Assembly: GCA_017861315.1 (NCBI GenBank)
Contig: JAGFXP010000003.1
Span: 1-64,000, forward strand
Reading direction: 5' to 3'
DNA length: 64,000 nt
Origin: Bacillota bacterium
Lineage (GTDB): Bacteria; Bacillota; Clostridia; Clostridiales; Clostridiaceae
In this document: positions 17,382 through 25,883 of the stretch, one piece after another
Layout of the letters: every line of letters starts with the position of its first letter
How positions within the stretch are numbered: position 1 is the stretch's first letter
Program-made: the position numbers and the translations under genes
Notes under the pieces: generated by a model
The model's input: the letters and a program-made list of their open reading frames with translations, nothing else
What the model was told of the DNA's origin: nothing
Database searches by the model: none

Positions 17382-19409
17382 TTAAATGCCGTCTTTGAAT
17401 AATGAATCAACCATAACCAGGCTTCTCCAGCAATATTTCATCGATATGACCTGCTTTCCTCCCGGGGTTGTGATCCTGATTGTATCGTTGAGCTTCACAA
17501 TGTGTTCCTTTGAGGCCTCCAGTTCAACGCCATCAGATTCTACTTTGCATTGTGAACTGTTTGTAAGAACCAGCGTCTCCTCATCTTTTGCCTTCAGCAA
17601 TATCTTCCCGGTTTCTGCATAAATCGGGTTTGACTTCAGAAGTGCAAACACCGAGAATGTTCCCTTGAAGTCTCCAAGGTCAAGATATTCAGGCTCGCTT
17701 TCGGCACCTGTCTCTTCATCTCTTATGCTGACCAGCATCTGTCCGGCAGGAGCCATATTGTCCCTGTCCCTCTTCCTTTTCAAAAGAAGCCCTGCTGCCA
17801 GCAATACAAATAATGCACCCAGCCCCGCCGGCAGTATTGTGGTTAAAAACCACACGTTGACTTTTATTTCACTGACTGCTCTTCCGCCTTTCCCGTCATC
17901 AGCTGTTACCGTTACAGTACTCGCTCCCCATTTCCTGCCCTGCATTTCCATGACATTGTCTGCAATTTTTATGTTCACGGCATCAAGTGAAGAAGACGAG
18001 ACCGTATATGTAAGTTTGTCATTATCCTCGTCGCTGAAATATTTTGACAGGTCCATATTCTTTGCATTTTTGGTCCATAATGTAATGCTGCTGTTCTTCT
18101 TCAAAACTGCAGGCACTCTGTTTACAGCTCCTATGTTTTTCGCGGCACTCTCCCTTGTGAAGCCCGTACCCTCTATTTTTGCTGTCAGCGTGTAGCTTTT
18201 TTCGTCCGGTATGGCAACATCAGCAACAAAGCCGTTGCCGCTCCTCGCCATCTCTATTTCCTGAACCCCGCCGGTTTCCAGGTTCTTGAAATACAGGACA
18301 GCTTTCAGCGTGTCATAGAATTCCTCGTCCTCCAGCTTCTGGCCGTTGCTTTCTATGTATGCGGACACCGCTACCTTGTCGCCCTTATAGATATTCGTCT
18401 CCGGATTTATGCCCATCACGGTCTTGAAATCATAATTCGATATCAGGCTGATATCGATCCTTTCGCCGCTGTTCCCCTTGACGCTCAGCGTCCACTCACC
18501 CTTAGCCGGCGATACCAGCTTCAGCATCGAATACTTGCTGGACTTGGAATAAACAGCTTTCTCCGAAGGGATGCTCACTTCATTACCCTCAGCATCGGTC
18601 AGCTTGAGCTCGACAGGGTTTGCGGAGAGCAGCGTAATGTTGGCTTCAACATTGTTGGAATCAGGGATGTTTATGGCTACTTCCTGGAAATCGCCGTTTC
18701 CTGTTATGGTGTTCTGCTGCGCCACCTTGAGCCTGGAGCTTTCAGCATATATCTCCCTGAGGATTTGCGGAAGATCGTTCGCGTTATTTGTTATGAAGTT
18801 CTTTCCGTTTGTCTCGCTTGATATCAGCTTGAGCTGATTTTCGTCTACGGTGCCGTCAGCGTTAAGGCCTATGGTGTAGACAGGGAAGTTCTGGGCCTTA
18901 GCCTCGTTGATCGCCGCCGCCAGGTCATCCTGTGAGGCTGTCTTGTCACGCTGCGGGTCATTCTTGCCGTCCGAGAGCAGTATTATTATTGGTTTGTGAT
19001 CCGCATCATGCCCTTCCCTCAGTATAGTGACTCCTCTGTAGAGCCCGAGCCCTATGTCTGTCCAATCCCCCAGCTCAAGGTTGGTCAGCGTATTCTTCAA
19101 TGCAGTCTTATCCGCTTCCGAGTTCATGTAATTAAGAGGCGCTTCACCCTTGATGTAGCCGGAGTAGGCTACCATTCCGCCTTTATCGCCATTTATGTGG
19201 CACAAGTCGATGAACATCTTCATGGCTTCTGCGGTCAGACCCTCGGGATCGCTTGCCTTCATCGATTTGCTTGCATCGACGACGAAAACCACGTCGACCT
19301 TTGAAGTGTAATCACCGTTTTCCGCTGCCGCACTGCCGTAACCGATGAATGGACACAGTGAAATTAGAAATATTAGAACAAATATTATTGCCGATCTTCT
19401 CTTATTCAT
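17382..19409 (-). CDS. Secreted/membrane-anchored von Willebrand factor A protein
   Basis: 675 residues from ATG 19409. A signal peptide is clear (basic MNKRRS, hydrophobic core to about residue 25, then GSAAAENGD). The vWA domain (about 37-225) has an intact metal-ion site, DASKS in VFVVDASKSMKASD, plus the later T and D positions. It is followed by Ig-like or Ca-binding folds to about 520. A single transmembrane helix (about 530-552, LPAGLGALFVLLAAGLLL) is followed by KRKRDRD and a cytoplasmic FHA-like beta-rich tail of about 115 residues. It probably binds a protein or matrix ligand outside and signals inward. It lies alone. Confidence 0.82.
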   Translation of the reverse strand: MNKRRSAIIFVLIFLISLCPFIGYGSAAAENGDYTSKVDVVFVVDASKSMKASDPEGLTAEAMKMFIDLCHINGDKGGMVAYSGYIKGEAPLNYMNSEADKTALKNTLTNLELGDWTDIGLGLYRGVTILREGHDADHKPIIILLSDGKNDPQRDKTASQDDLAAAINEAKAQNFPVYTIGLNADGTVDENQLKLISSETNGKNFITNNANDLPQILREIYAESSRLKVAQQNTITGNGDFQEVAINIPDSNNVEANITLLSANPVELKLTDAEGNEVSIPSEKAVYSKSSKYSMLKLVSPAKGEWTLSVKGNSGERIDISLISNYDFKTVMGINPETNIYKGDKVAVSAYIESNGQKLEDEEFYDTLKAVLYFKNLETGGVQEIEMARSGNGFVADVAIPDEKSYTLTAKIEGTGFTRESAAKNIGAVNRVPAVLKKNSSITLWTKNAKNMDLSKYFSDEDNDKLTYTVSSSSLDAVNIKIADNVMEMQGRKWGASTVTVTADDGKGGRAVSEIKVNVWFLTTILPAGLGALFVLLAAGLLLKRKRDRDNMAPAGQMLVSIRDEETGAESEPEYLDLGDFKGTFSVFALLKSNPIYAETGKILLKAKDEETLVLTNSSQCKVESDGVELEASKEHIVKLNDTIRITTPGGKQVISMKYCWRSLVMVDSLFKDGI

Positions 19410-19489
19410 TCGACCTAAACTCCTCTATTGTGATTAATAATGTACATATTCTACAAGGCGAACAAAAAACCTTTTAAATAGCAAAATTT

Positions 19490-21457
19490 CTATATGTGAA
19501 ATCTCTTCTCCAGCTCACGAAGAACCAGCCTCCTGCGGAAAGCCATAGTCAGTATGAGCATTACCGAACTCAGCCCGAGCGATACTGCTGAAGGGATTAC
19601 CTGTTCCACTAACCCCAGTGCCAGGAACAGCGCCGGGATCAGTCCCAGCAGAGCTGCAACAAGAAGATAAGGAACGTAATCCCCGGCTTCCAGCTTTACA
19701 ACCCGAACGGCAATGAACATCGCAATGATGGCAGAGCTGCATATTATCGGCACAAAATAAGTGGTTGACCAGCCTTGCCAGCCGTTTAGGTAATCCCAGT
19801 ATACACTGATCAGCGACAGCGATACTATCAGGTATACAATGCCCTTGGCTATATTTCGGCGTTTGCGAATGATGATCAGGACGACAAGCCACATGCTCGC
19901 TACCCCGAAAACCGCCAGCCTAAGCCTTTCCGTTTCTCCAAGCCACAAGGCTTCTGCAATGAAAGCCAATGCTATTATTCCAAAGGATGCAAGCACGAGG
20001 ATCTTTATTACCTGTCCTTTGATGAACCGCAGAGGTATGTCCGGAAAAGGGCTTGATCCTTCTGCCGCCTTTCCCTTTCCGCCTCCCAGCTCATCGCTTG
20101 TAACCTTATTGGCGGCAACAGTCACGGGAACCCCCGCGTCCGTCAGGCTTCTTGCGAAAGCATCCTGGATGTTGGTTTCAACAAACGGCGATGTAAAGCA
20201 TACTGCCAGCCTGCCTCCATGGCTGATAGCGCAGAACTGCGGCCTCACCGCAGAAGTCTGCAGATACAGCTGCTGTATATGCTTATCTATGGGTTCCGGG
20301 AAAGACACCCTCCCGACATTTGAGATTGCCAGCGTAAGATTCTGGTTGTTGAAATAGTTTATTATCCTTAGAACCAGATCCTTTACAGGCCGTATAATTA
20401 CGCGGATGAATGGGTTGTACTCGAACGCTATAAGCCTGTTCAGTTTTTCCCCCAGGCTCTCATGGCTCAGCTGCCCTTTCAGCTGCTTGTCGAGCGATTC
20501 GCAGATTGAGGCCAGGCTGTCGTCGCCCGCCCCGTACGTATATTCCAGGCGTGTTGTCGCAAAAAAGTTCCTTGCTGATTCTGACGGGTAGAACTGCCTT
20601 AGATTTACAGGCACCGATACCGCTATGGTTTGTTCCGGCCGCTTTTTTTGTTTTGTCCTGTAAACCGCATCAATGAAAAGAGCGGTCATATAAACAGTTA
20701 AGGATGTATGCTGACCCTTAGCAAGCTGCAGCACCTCCTTAACAGGCATATCCATTTCGATTACATGCGTCCTGTTGTCAGAAGTCTTCTTTCCCCTGAC
20801 CTTGTAAACTCGCTCAGGCTTATGGCCGGGTTCGTCCACCGCCAGCACATAATATGTAGCCTTTTTCCCGTAGCGTGCCGCCGCAATCCCTGCTTTAGTC
20901 ACTGTTTTTATTGCCGACTGCGCCGCAACGTTGAAGTTCCTCTGCTTTTCGTTTCTGAAGTGGTGTGCGTAGCTGTCGTCCTCAAGCTGCTGCTTCAGGA
21001 TATCTATCTCCTCAACTTTCATCCCTTGGAAATCCCCCGGATAGCGCAGCATTACGTACTCAGACAGCAAATCCTCGAAGAACCACAGAGCTCCGGTTCC
21101 GTCAGAGAGAGCATGGAAAACTTCCAGATGGATCCTGTTCTGATAGTAGGAAACGCGGAACAGCAGTTCCTTCCTGTCGAAATGGTAAAGCTTGGAGCAG
21201 GGCGGCCTGTCATCCAGCGTCACCACCGGATGAAGGTCGCTTTCCTCCAGGTAGTACCAGAAGAATCCGCGGCGCAGGACGCTGTGATAGAGAGCATACT
21301 GATCATAGGCTTTGTCCAGCGCCTGCTGCAGCAGTACAGGATCCACCGCCTCCTCCACAGCTGCGCTAAACCTGAAAACCTTTGTATCGACATCAGTCAT
21401 TGCGGCTAGAAAAATATTTGAAGCATTGTCCAAGCGCACCCATTTTTTCTTTTTCAT
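19490..21457 (-). CDS. Condensation/acyltransferase-like protein with membrane C terminus (DUF6320-like)
   Basis: The start is ATG 21457, eight bases after GGAGG; an upstream GTG is less likely. 655 residues. The N-terminal 440 residues form a chloramphenicol-acetyltransferase-like fold: the HALSDGTGALWFFEDL motif (family HxxxDG) near residue 118, VPVNLRQFYPSESARNFF and LAISNVGRVSFPEP later on. This resembles alcohol acetyltransferases and condensation domains. The last 190 residues carry about six membrane helices, a region I recall as DUF6320. The alpha/beta hydrolase gene ends 12 bases before its start, so they are cotranscribed. An acyl transfer to a lipid or polyketide-like alcohol at the membrane is plausible; the substrate is unknown. 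Confidence 0.7.
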   Translation of the reverse strand: MKKKKWVRLDNASNIFLAAMTDVDTKVFRFSAAVEEAVDPVLLQQALDKAYDQYALYHSVLRRGFFWYYLEESDLHPVVTLDDRPPCSKLYHFDRKELLFRVSYYQNRIHLEVFHALSDGTGALWFFEDLLSEYVMLRYPGDFQGMKVEEIDILKQQLEDDSYAHHFRNEKQRNFNVAAQSAIKTVTKAGIAAARYGKKATYYVLAVDEPGHKPERVYKVRGKKTSDNRTHVIEMDMPVKEVLQLAKGQHTSLTVYMTALFIDAVYRTKQKKRPEQTIAVSVPVNLRQFYPSESARNFFATTRLEYTYGAGDDSLASICESLDKQLKGQLSHESLGEKLNRLIAFEYNPFIRVIIRPVKDLVLRIINYFNNQNLTLAISNVGRVSFPEPIDKHIQQLYLQTSAVRPQFCAISHGGRLAVCFTSPFVETNIQDAFARSLTDAGVPVTVAANKVTSDELGGGKGKAAEGSSPFPDIPLRFIKGQVIKILVLASFGIIALAFIAEALWLGETERLRLAVFGVASMWLVVLIIIRKRRNIAKGIVYLIVSLSLISVYWDYLNGWQGWSTTYFVPIICSSAIIAMFIAVRVVKLEAGDYVPYLLVAALLGLIPALFLALGLVEQVIPSAVSLGLSSVMLILTMAFRRRLVLRELEKRFHI

Positions 21458-21469
21458 CGGCTTCACCTC

Positions 21470-22390
21470 CTAAGCGTTCAAAAAATCATTGATTTCGCGG
21501 TATGCCTCAGTTACAGGCTTTACAAATTTCGGGTATGAGATGAATCCATGCGCAACCTCGCTGATCCGGTGAATTCTAACCTTGTTCCCCTCTTTCCTCA
21601 GGGCTTCGCCATATGCTTCCCCTTCATCCCGAAGCGGATCAAATTCTGCAGTGATCACTAACGTATCCGGCTGATTGGAAAGATCCGAAGCCATAAGAGG
21701 AGAGATGTACCGGCCTTTCCTTTTTCTTAAATCCGGTTCGTACAGCTCCATATATTCCTGTACCTTTTTAGAAGTCAGGCCATAATCATAGCCGTTCGTC
21801 CTGACAGATTCAAAGCGCGACTTCTCACTGTGGTCCCAGTAGGTTACGGGATACAGCAATATCTGCTTTTCTGGCACAGCCCTGCCTTCGTCTCTCAGCT
21901 TGAGGGACACTACGGCAACCAGATTTGCTCCTGCAGAATCACCTATCAAGGTCAGCTTTGAAACTCTATCAAGCCCCAGCATCTCTTTGTTGGTCAGCAG
22001 CACATCGGCAACCCTATAGCAGTCTTCAAGCCCTGCCGGATACGGATGTTCCGGTGCCAGGCGATAATCGACTGAATATACTGCCCTCCCTGTCAATTCC
22101 GCCATGTTGATGCAGACATTGGTATAGGTATCGATATCCCCGATGACCCATCCCCCTCCGTGAAAGAAAAGCAGGGCATCGTCATGCAGTCTTACCTTTG
22201 GGTAGAAAATCCTGACCGGAATATCGTGGGAGAAATCCTCCGAATATATTTTCCTGTCTAAAATCAGATAGTCTTTTTTCGGCTTGCCGGAAAAAACGTG
22301 CTGAAGCTTTCGGACCATCGGGTAGTCCTCTTTCATATCTATTTTTGGTGAAGAAAATGCTTTCAATACAAATTTTATTATTCTGTTCAT
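21470..22390 (-). CDS. Alpha/beta hydrolase (acetyl esterase/HSL family)
   Basis: 306 residues from ATG 22390 behind GAGAGGT. Hormone-sensitive-lipase-family motifs are complete: oxyanion HGGGWVIGD near residue 95, nucleophile elbow GDSAGANL, acid EFDPLRDEGEAYG, and His in VAHGFISYP. It hydrolyses short-chain acyl esters. Together with the downstream acyltransferase it makes a transferase/esterase pair that may add and remove the same acyl group. The N terminus is somewhat hydrophobic but lacks a clear signal peptide. Confidence 0.87.
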   Translation of the reverse strand: MNRIIKFVLKAFSSPKIDMKEDYPMVRKLQHVFSGKPKKDYLILDRKIYSEDFSHDIPVRIFYPKVRLHDDALLFFHGGGWVIGDIDTYTNVCINMAELTGRAVYSVDYRLAPEHPYPAGLEDCYRVADVLLTNKEMLGLDRVSKLTLIGDSAGANLVAVVSLKLRDEGRAVPEKQILLYPVTYWDHSEKSRFESVRTNGYDYGLTSKKVQEYMELYEPDLRKRKGRYISPLMASDLSNQPDTLVITAEFDPLRDEGEAYGEALRKEGNKVRIHRISEVAHGFISYPKFVKPVTEAYREINDFLNA

Positions 22391-22568
22391 AATACTAGAC
22401 CTCTCAAATTACCTTTATTCATCTAGCATGAATTATAGGGCGGCCGGTTGTCAAGACCAAACCTGCAAAGTATTAAAATAATCATGTTAATTGTTTGAAA
22501 TTTCTGCTAAAATAGTATTCAAATATGGATCTACGAGAACCATAACATGCACTAAGGAGGACATTTTT

Positions 22569-23432
22569 ATGAAGAAGAAAAGGCTGATAACTCTCGGCGC
22601 TGCTGCTGCCGTTCTTGTTGTTGCAGGCTTCCTGCTGGTTCAATTCGCCAGGGGCGCAGAACCTGTTGCTGAGAACCGCACCACCTGGCTCACAAGCACA
22701 TTGATTGCCCACAAGGGAATTCACGACAACGACAAGGGCCTCATCGAGAATTCGATGCCCGCTTTCGCAGAGACGGTGGCGAAGGGTTATGCTATAGAAC
22801 TGGATGTGCAGCTCACTAAGGACAAGCAGCTGGTGGTCTTCCACGACAAGAAGCTGAAGAGGATGTTTGGAAAGGACGAATATCTCAGCGACCTTACATA
22901 CCAGGAGCTCTCCCAGCTCAGGCTGGCCAATTCAAGCGAGTCCGTGCCTCTGTTCAGTGATGTCCTGTCTTTTGTAGATGGAAAAGTGCCGATCCTCATT
23001 GAAATCAAGAACGAAGGCGAAATCGGCGAACTTGAGAGCATGCTCTATGAGGAGCTGAAAGACTACGACGGACAGTACGCGGTTCAGTCGTTTAACCCTT
23101 TCAGCGTTAAATGGTTCAGGGATAATGCCCCTGAAGTACTTCGCGGCCAGCTTTCCGGCAGTTTTATTATTACCGACTACGACGTCGAATACGCGGGAAC
23201 CACACGCTTGCCTTGGTACAAGCAGTTTCTCCTGTCTAACCTTCTGCTGGATTTCGAAAGCAAGCCAAATTTCATTGCCTATGAAACCGAGAATGTAGAC
23301 GAATCTGACATGGAAAACCTGAGGAAACTGGATGTCCCTGTATTGGGCTGGGTTATCGACGATGAAGAAGAGTATGAAAGAGTGAAAAGCTATTTTGACA
23401 ACTTTATCGTCAATACCGTTGAATTGAAATGA
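22569..23432 (+). CDS. Membrane-anchored glycerophosphodiester phosphodiesterase
   Basis: The start is ATG 22569 behind AAGGAGG; 287 residues. An N-terminal anchor (KKKRLITLGAAAAVLVVAGFLLV) is followed by the GDPD TIM barrel: AHKGIHDNDKGLIENSMPAF with the catalytic His and metal ligand, AIELDVQLTKDKQLVVFHDKKLKR with E-D and the second His, then IPILIEIKNEG. It cleaves glycerophosphodiesters to glycerol-3-phosphate and an alcohol, here on the outer side of the membrane. Its stop overlaps the ATG of the next gene (ATGA), so the two are translationally coupled. Confidence 0.88.
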   Translation: MKKKRLITLGAAAAVLVVAGFLLVQFARGAEPVAENRTTWLTSTLIAHKGIHDNDKGLIENSMPAFAETVAKGYAIELDVQLTKDKQLVVFHDKKLKRMFGKDEYLSDLTYQELSQLRLANSSESVPLFSDVLSFVDGKVPILIEIKNEGEIGELESMLYEELKDYDGQYAVQSFNPFSVKWFRDNAPEVLRGQLSGSFIITDYDVEYAGTTRLPWYKQFLLSNLLLDFESKPNFIAYETENVDESDMENLRKLDVPVLGWVIDDEEEYERVKSYFDNFIVNTVELK

Positions 23433-24388
23433 TGAGCGGCAGTGTGGAGATTGTATTAAAGATCGTCCCCGTTATCCTCCTGATAGCATTGGGAGTGTTT
23501 TTTGAAAAAAGAAACTTCATCAGCAAGGAAGCTATAGGCGGTATTAAGAAGATTGTGATGAACTTATCGCTGCCGAGCCTTCTGTTTCTTACATTGCTTA
23601 GAAGCGAAATGAAACCTGAATACTTCCTGATATCGTCGGTTGTGTTCGCCGCATGCGCTGCAGGGCTTTCTCTTGGCTTCCTGTTCAAAAGGCTCCAGAG
23701 ATCGCAAAACCAGTTCTACCCTTCTGTTTTCTCAAGCTTTGTCACGGGCCTTGTAGGTTATTCCCTTTTCATCTCCGCATTTGGTTCTGAGCATCTTTAC
23801 AAGCTTGCGATACTGGATATCGGGAACCTGCTATTTATTTTCATAGTTCTCATGAACTTTCTGCAGAGGGTAAGCTGCGAATTCAGCGGAATGAAGAAGC
23901 TGCGCCTCAAGGACCAGCTTCTGGGCATGTCAAGATCCCCCATACTGATAGCATCATTCCTCGGTATCCTTGCCTCATTGTCAGGTTCGTCCTCCATCAT
24001 CCAGACTGTTCCCGCAACGTCGGCCCTGATCTCTGTTCTGACGCTTCTGGCGAATTCTGCAGTACCCATGACACTGCTTGTCATAGGTTACGACCTTCAT
24101 TTCGACCTTCGGAATTTCGTCAAGCCCGCCACAGCTGTAGTCCTGAGGCTGACAATGATGCTTGCCTTCGCTTATATCCTGAACACCTTTGTCCTTGACA
24201 GGCTTATGGGCCTTGACCATATGTTCCAGATGGCTTTATACACCATGTTCATCCTTCCGCCTACCTTCATAATACCTGTTTATATACAGGGGGATTGCGA
24301 AGAAAAGAGCTTCATCCTGAATTTCTTTTCAATCCACCTCGTTTTTACAATAATCGCATTTGTCATCCTGGTAGCCTTTATGGGATAG
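23429..24388 (+). CDS. AEC-family (auxin efflux carrier-type) transporter
   Basis: 319 residues from ATG 23429, overlapping the previous stop. About ten hydrophobic helices. Family features include ALGVFFEKRNFISKEAIGGIKKIVMNLSLPSLLF at the N terminus, with the conserved asparagine-leucine-proline stretch, and YTMFILPPTFIIPVYIQGD near the C terminus. Related proteins export or exchange organic acids such as malate, or amino-acid derivatives. The link to phosphodiester breakdown products is only by operon position. Confidence 0.83.
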   Translation: MMSGSVEIVLKIVPVILLIALGVFFEKRNFISKEAIGGIKKIVMNLSLPSLLFLTLLRSEMKPEYFLISSVVFAACAAGLSLGFLFKRLQRSQNQFYPSVFSSFVTGLVGYSLFISAFGSEHLYKLAILDIGNLLFIFIVLMNFLQRVSCEFSGMKKLRLKDQLLGMSRSPILIASFLGILASLSGSSSIIQTVPATSALISVLTLLANSAVPMTLLVIGYDLHFDLRNFVKPATAVVLRLTMMLAFAYILNTFVLDRLMGLDHMFQMALYTMFILPPTFIIPVYIQGDCEEKSFILNFFSIHLVFTIIAFVILVAFMG

Positions 24389-24393
24389 AAGAA

Positions 24394-24424
24394 TTTAGGA
24401 GAACCTCAACCTGATGAGATTCTC
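24394..24424. terminator. Weak hairpin between convergent genes
   Basis: GGAGAA...TTCTCC with an inner CTCA/TGAG stem lies between the convergent AEC transporter and cysteine synthase genes. It has no good U tract, so terminator function is uncertain. Confidence 0.35.
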
Positions 24425-24444
24425 CCAATATTGTTCTATCCCTT

Positions 24445-25467
24445 CTACTTTATGGCTCTGAATCCTATAAGCTCTACGTCCTGCGCCATGTGGCCGGCCT
24501 CCACAGGCTGCTCCTGCATAAGATCTGTTGATAGGTACTTCTTGTTGTCGTCAGCGAACACGGTCACGACAACCGCATCTTTATTTCCGAGAATATCCTG
24601 TGCTTGAAGCGCACCAAGGAAATTGGCTCCCGAGGATATCCCCACGCCCATTCCGAATACCCTTGCCAGTTTTCTCGCCATGTTGATGGCGTCGCCGTCG
24701 TCGACCATGACTATCTCGTCCAGCTGGTCGAGCTTTATGATTTCAGGGATGAACTCATCCCCGATGCCGGCGATCCTGTGCGGACCGAAAATTCTGCCTC
24801 CCGAAGCCATCGTCGGCGAATTTGCGGGATCAAGCGGGAACGCCTTGCAGGCAGGGTAGATTTCCTGAAGCGCCTTCTTGATTCCCATGAGAGTGCCGCC
24901 TGTTCCCACTCCTGCCACGATTCCGTCTGGGCTTTGCTTTAGCTCGGCAAGCTGCGCCAGGATTTCCTGTCCGGTGGTCATATAATGCGCTTCGACGTTT
25001 TCAGGGTTTGAGAACTGGTGAGGCAGGAACGCCCCTTCCTCGGCACCCATCTTCTCTGCCAGATCTATGGATCCCGTGAAGCCGCCCTCTTCCTTCGATA
25101 CTGAACGTATCTCAGCCCCGAAGCTCTGGATCATGTTTACCCTCTCCTGGCTCATCCAGTTTGGCATGAATATTGTAACCGGATTGCCCAAATAGGCACC
25201 TATCGCTGAGAAGGCGATGCCGGTGTTGCCGCTGGTCGCCTCGGCGATCGGGTCTCCTTTCTTAATCTGCCCTGTTTCGTAGGCATGCCTCATTATATGG
25301 TAGGCGATCCTGTCTTTTATGCTCCCTGTATAGTTGTAGTATTCAGCCTTCGCGTAAATCTTCCTTTTCTCCCCCTTGTACTCAAGTGAGATTTCAAGCA
25401 TCGGAGTTCTGCCGACCATTGCCTCCAGCCCCTCGAACTTTGCATACATTTCCCTGCTCATTGCCAT
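24445..25467 (-). CDS. PLP-dependent cysteine synthase-family enzyme
   Basis: 340 residues from ATG 25467 with AGGAGG upstream. Fold-type II PLP enzyme: YNYTGSIKDR with the Schiff-base lysine, TSGNTGIAFS, and the phosphate-binding GVGTGGTLMG. The family uses O-acetylserine (or a related activated serine) with sulfide to make cysteine. Some paralogues act on other nucleophiles, so the substrate is not certain. It is divergent from the lysine-riboswitch permease. A 30-residue C-terminal extension follows the fold. Confidence 0.87.
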   Translation of the reverse strand: MAMSREMYAKFEGLEAMVGRTPMLEISLEYKGEKRKIYAKAEYYNYTGSIKDRIAYHIMRHAYETGQIKKGDPIAEATSGNTGIAFSAIGAYLGNPVTIFMPNWMSQERVNMIQSFGAEIRSVSKEEGGFTGSIDLAEKMGAEEGAFLPHQFSNPENVEAHYMTTGQEILAQLAELKQSPDGIVAGVGTGGTLMGIKKALQEIYPACKAFPLDPANSPTMASGGRIFGPHRIAGIGDEFIPEIIKLDQLDEIVMVDDGDAINMARKLARVFGMGVGISSGANFLGALQAQDILGNKDAVVVTVFADDNKKYLSTDLMQEQPVEAGHMAQDVELIGFRAIK

Positions 25468-25576
25468 GTTATCCTTACCTCCTAATACCGTCTTGCTTTT
25501 AAAATATCGAAATAGTGTTAAAATTCAGTCTACCACAACCATGGTTATCGTGCAAATATTTTCTTCGAAAACACTA

Positions 25577-25605
25577 TTTACTATTGGTAATCAGAGTTGT
25601 ATAAT
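25577..25605 (+). promoter_or_regulatory. Promoter for the lysine-riboswitch permease
   Basis: -35 TTTACT (25577-25582), 17-base spacer, -10 TATAAT (25600-25605), just upstream of the riboswitch. Confidence 0.6.
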
Positions 25606-25628
25606 AACTAATTGTGTTAATAATAATC

Positions 25629-25800
25629 AGGTAGAGGCGCGGGCTTTAATAGTAGGACGGATGAGCAGAGCACGATGATCCCGTTTGAAAGGAAATTCCG
25701 CCGAAGCGTATGGCTAATGCTTTGATGCCATGCAGCTGGGCTTGCACAGAATATGTGCGGGACTGTCACATGTTTGTGGTGAGCTATCATTCGCGGAAAA
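25629..25800 (+). ncRNA. Lysine riboswitch (L box)
   Basis: The conserved blocks appear in order: GTAGAGGCGCG, AATAGTAGG, AAAGGAAATTCCGCCGAAGC, CAGCTGGGCTTG, GGGACTGTCACAT and GTGGTGAGCTATCA. These are the core positions of the lysine aptamer. It is followed by a terminator hairpin and the permease start. Binding of lysine should favour termination. Confidence 0.9.
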
Positions 25801-25830
25801 GTCAATGTGTTTCGTTATACATAGCGATTT

Positions 25831-25860
25831 TACCCTGGGTGTATGCTCAGGGTATTTTTA
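25831..25860 (+). terminator. Expression-platform terminator of the lysine riboswitch
   Basis: TACCCTG pairs with CAGGGTA, then TTTTTAATTT, 24 bases before the permease start codon. Confidence 0.8.
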
Positions 25861-25883
25861 ATTTAAAAACGGGGGGAAAACAA

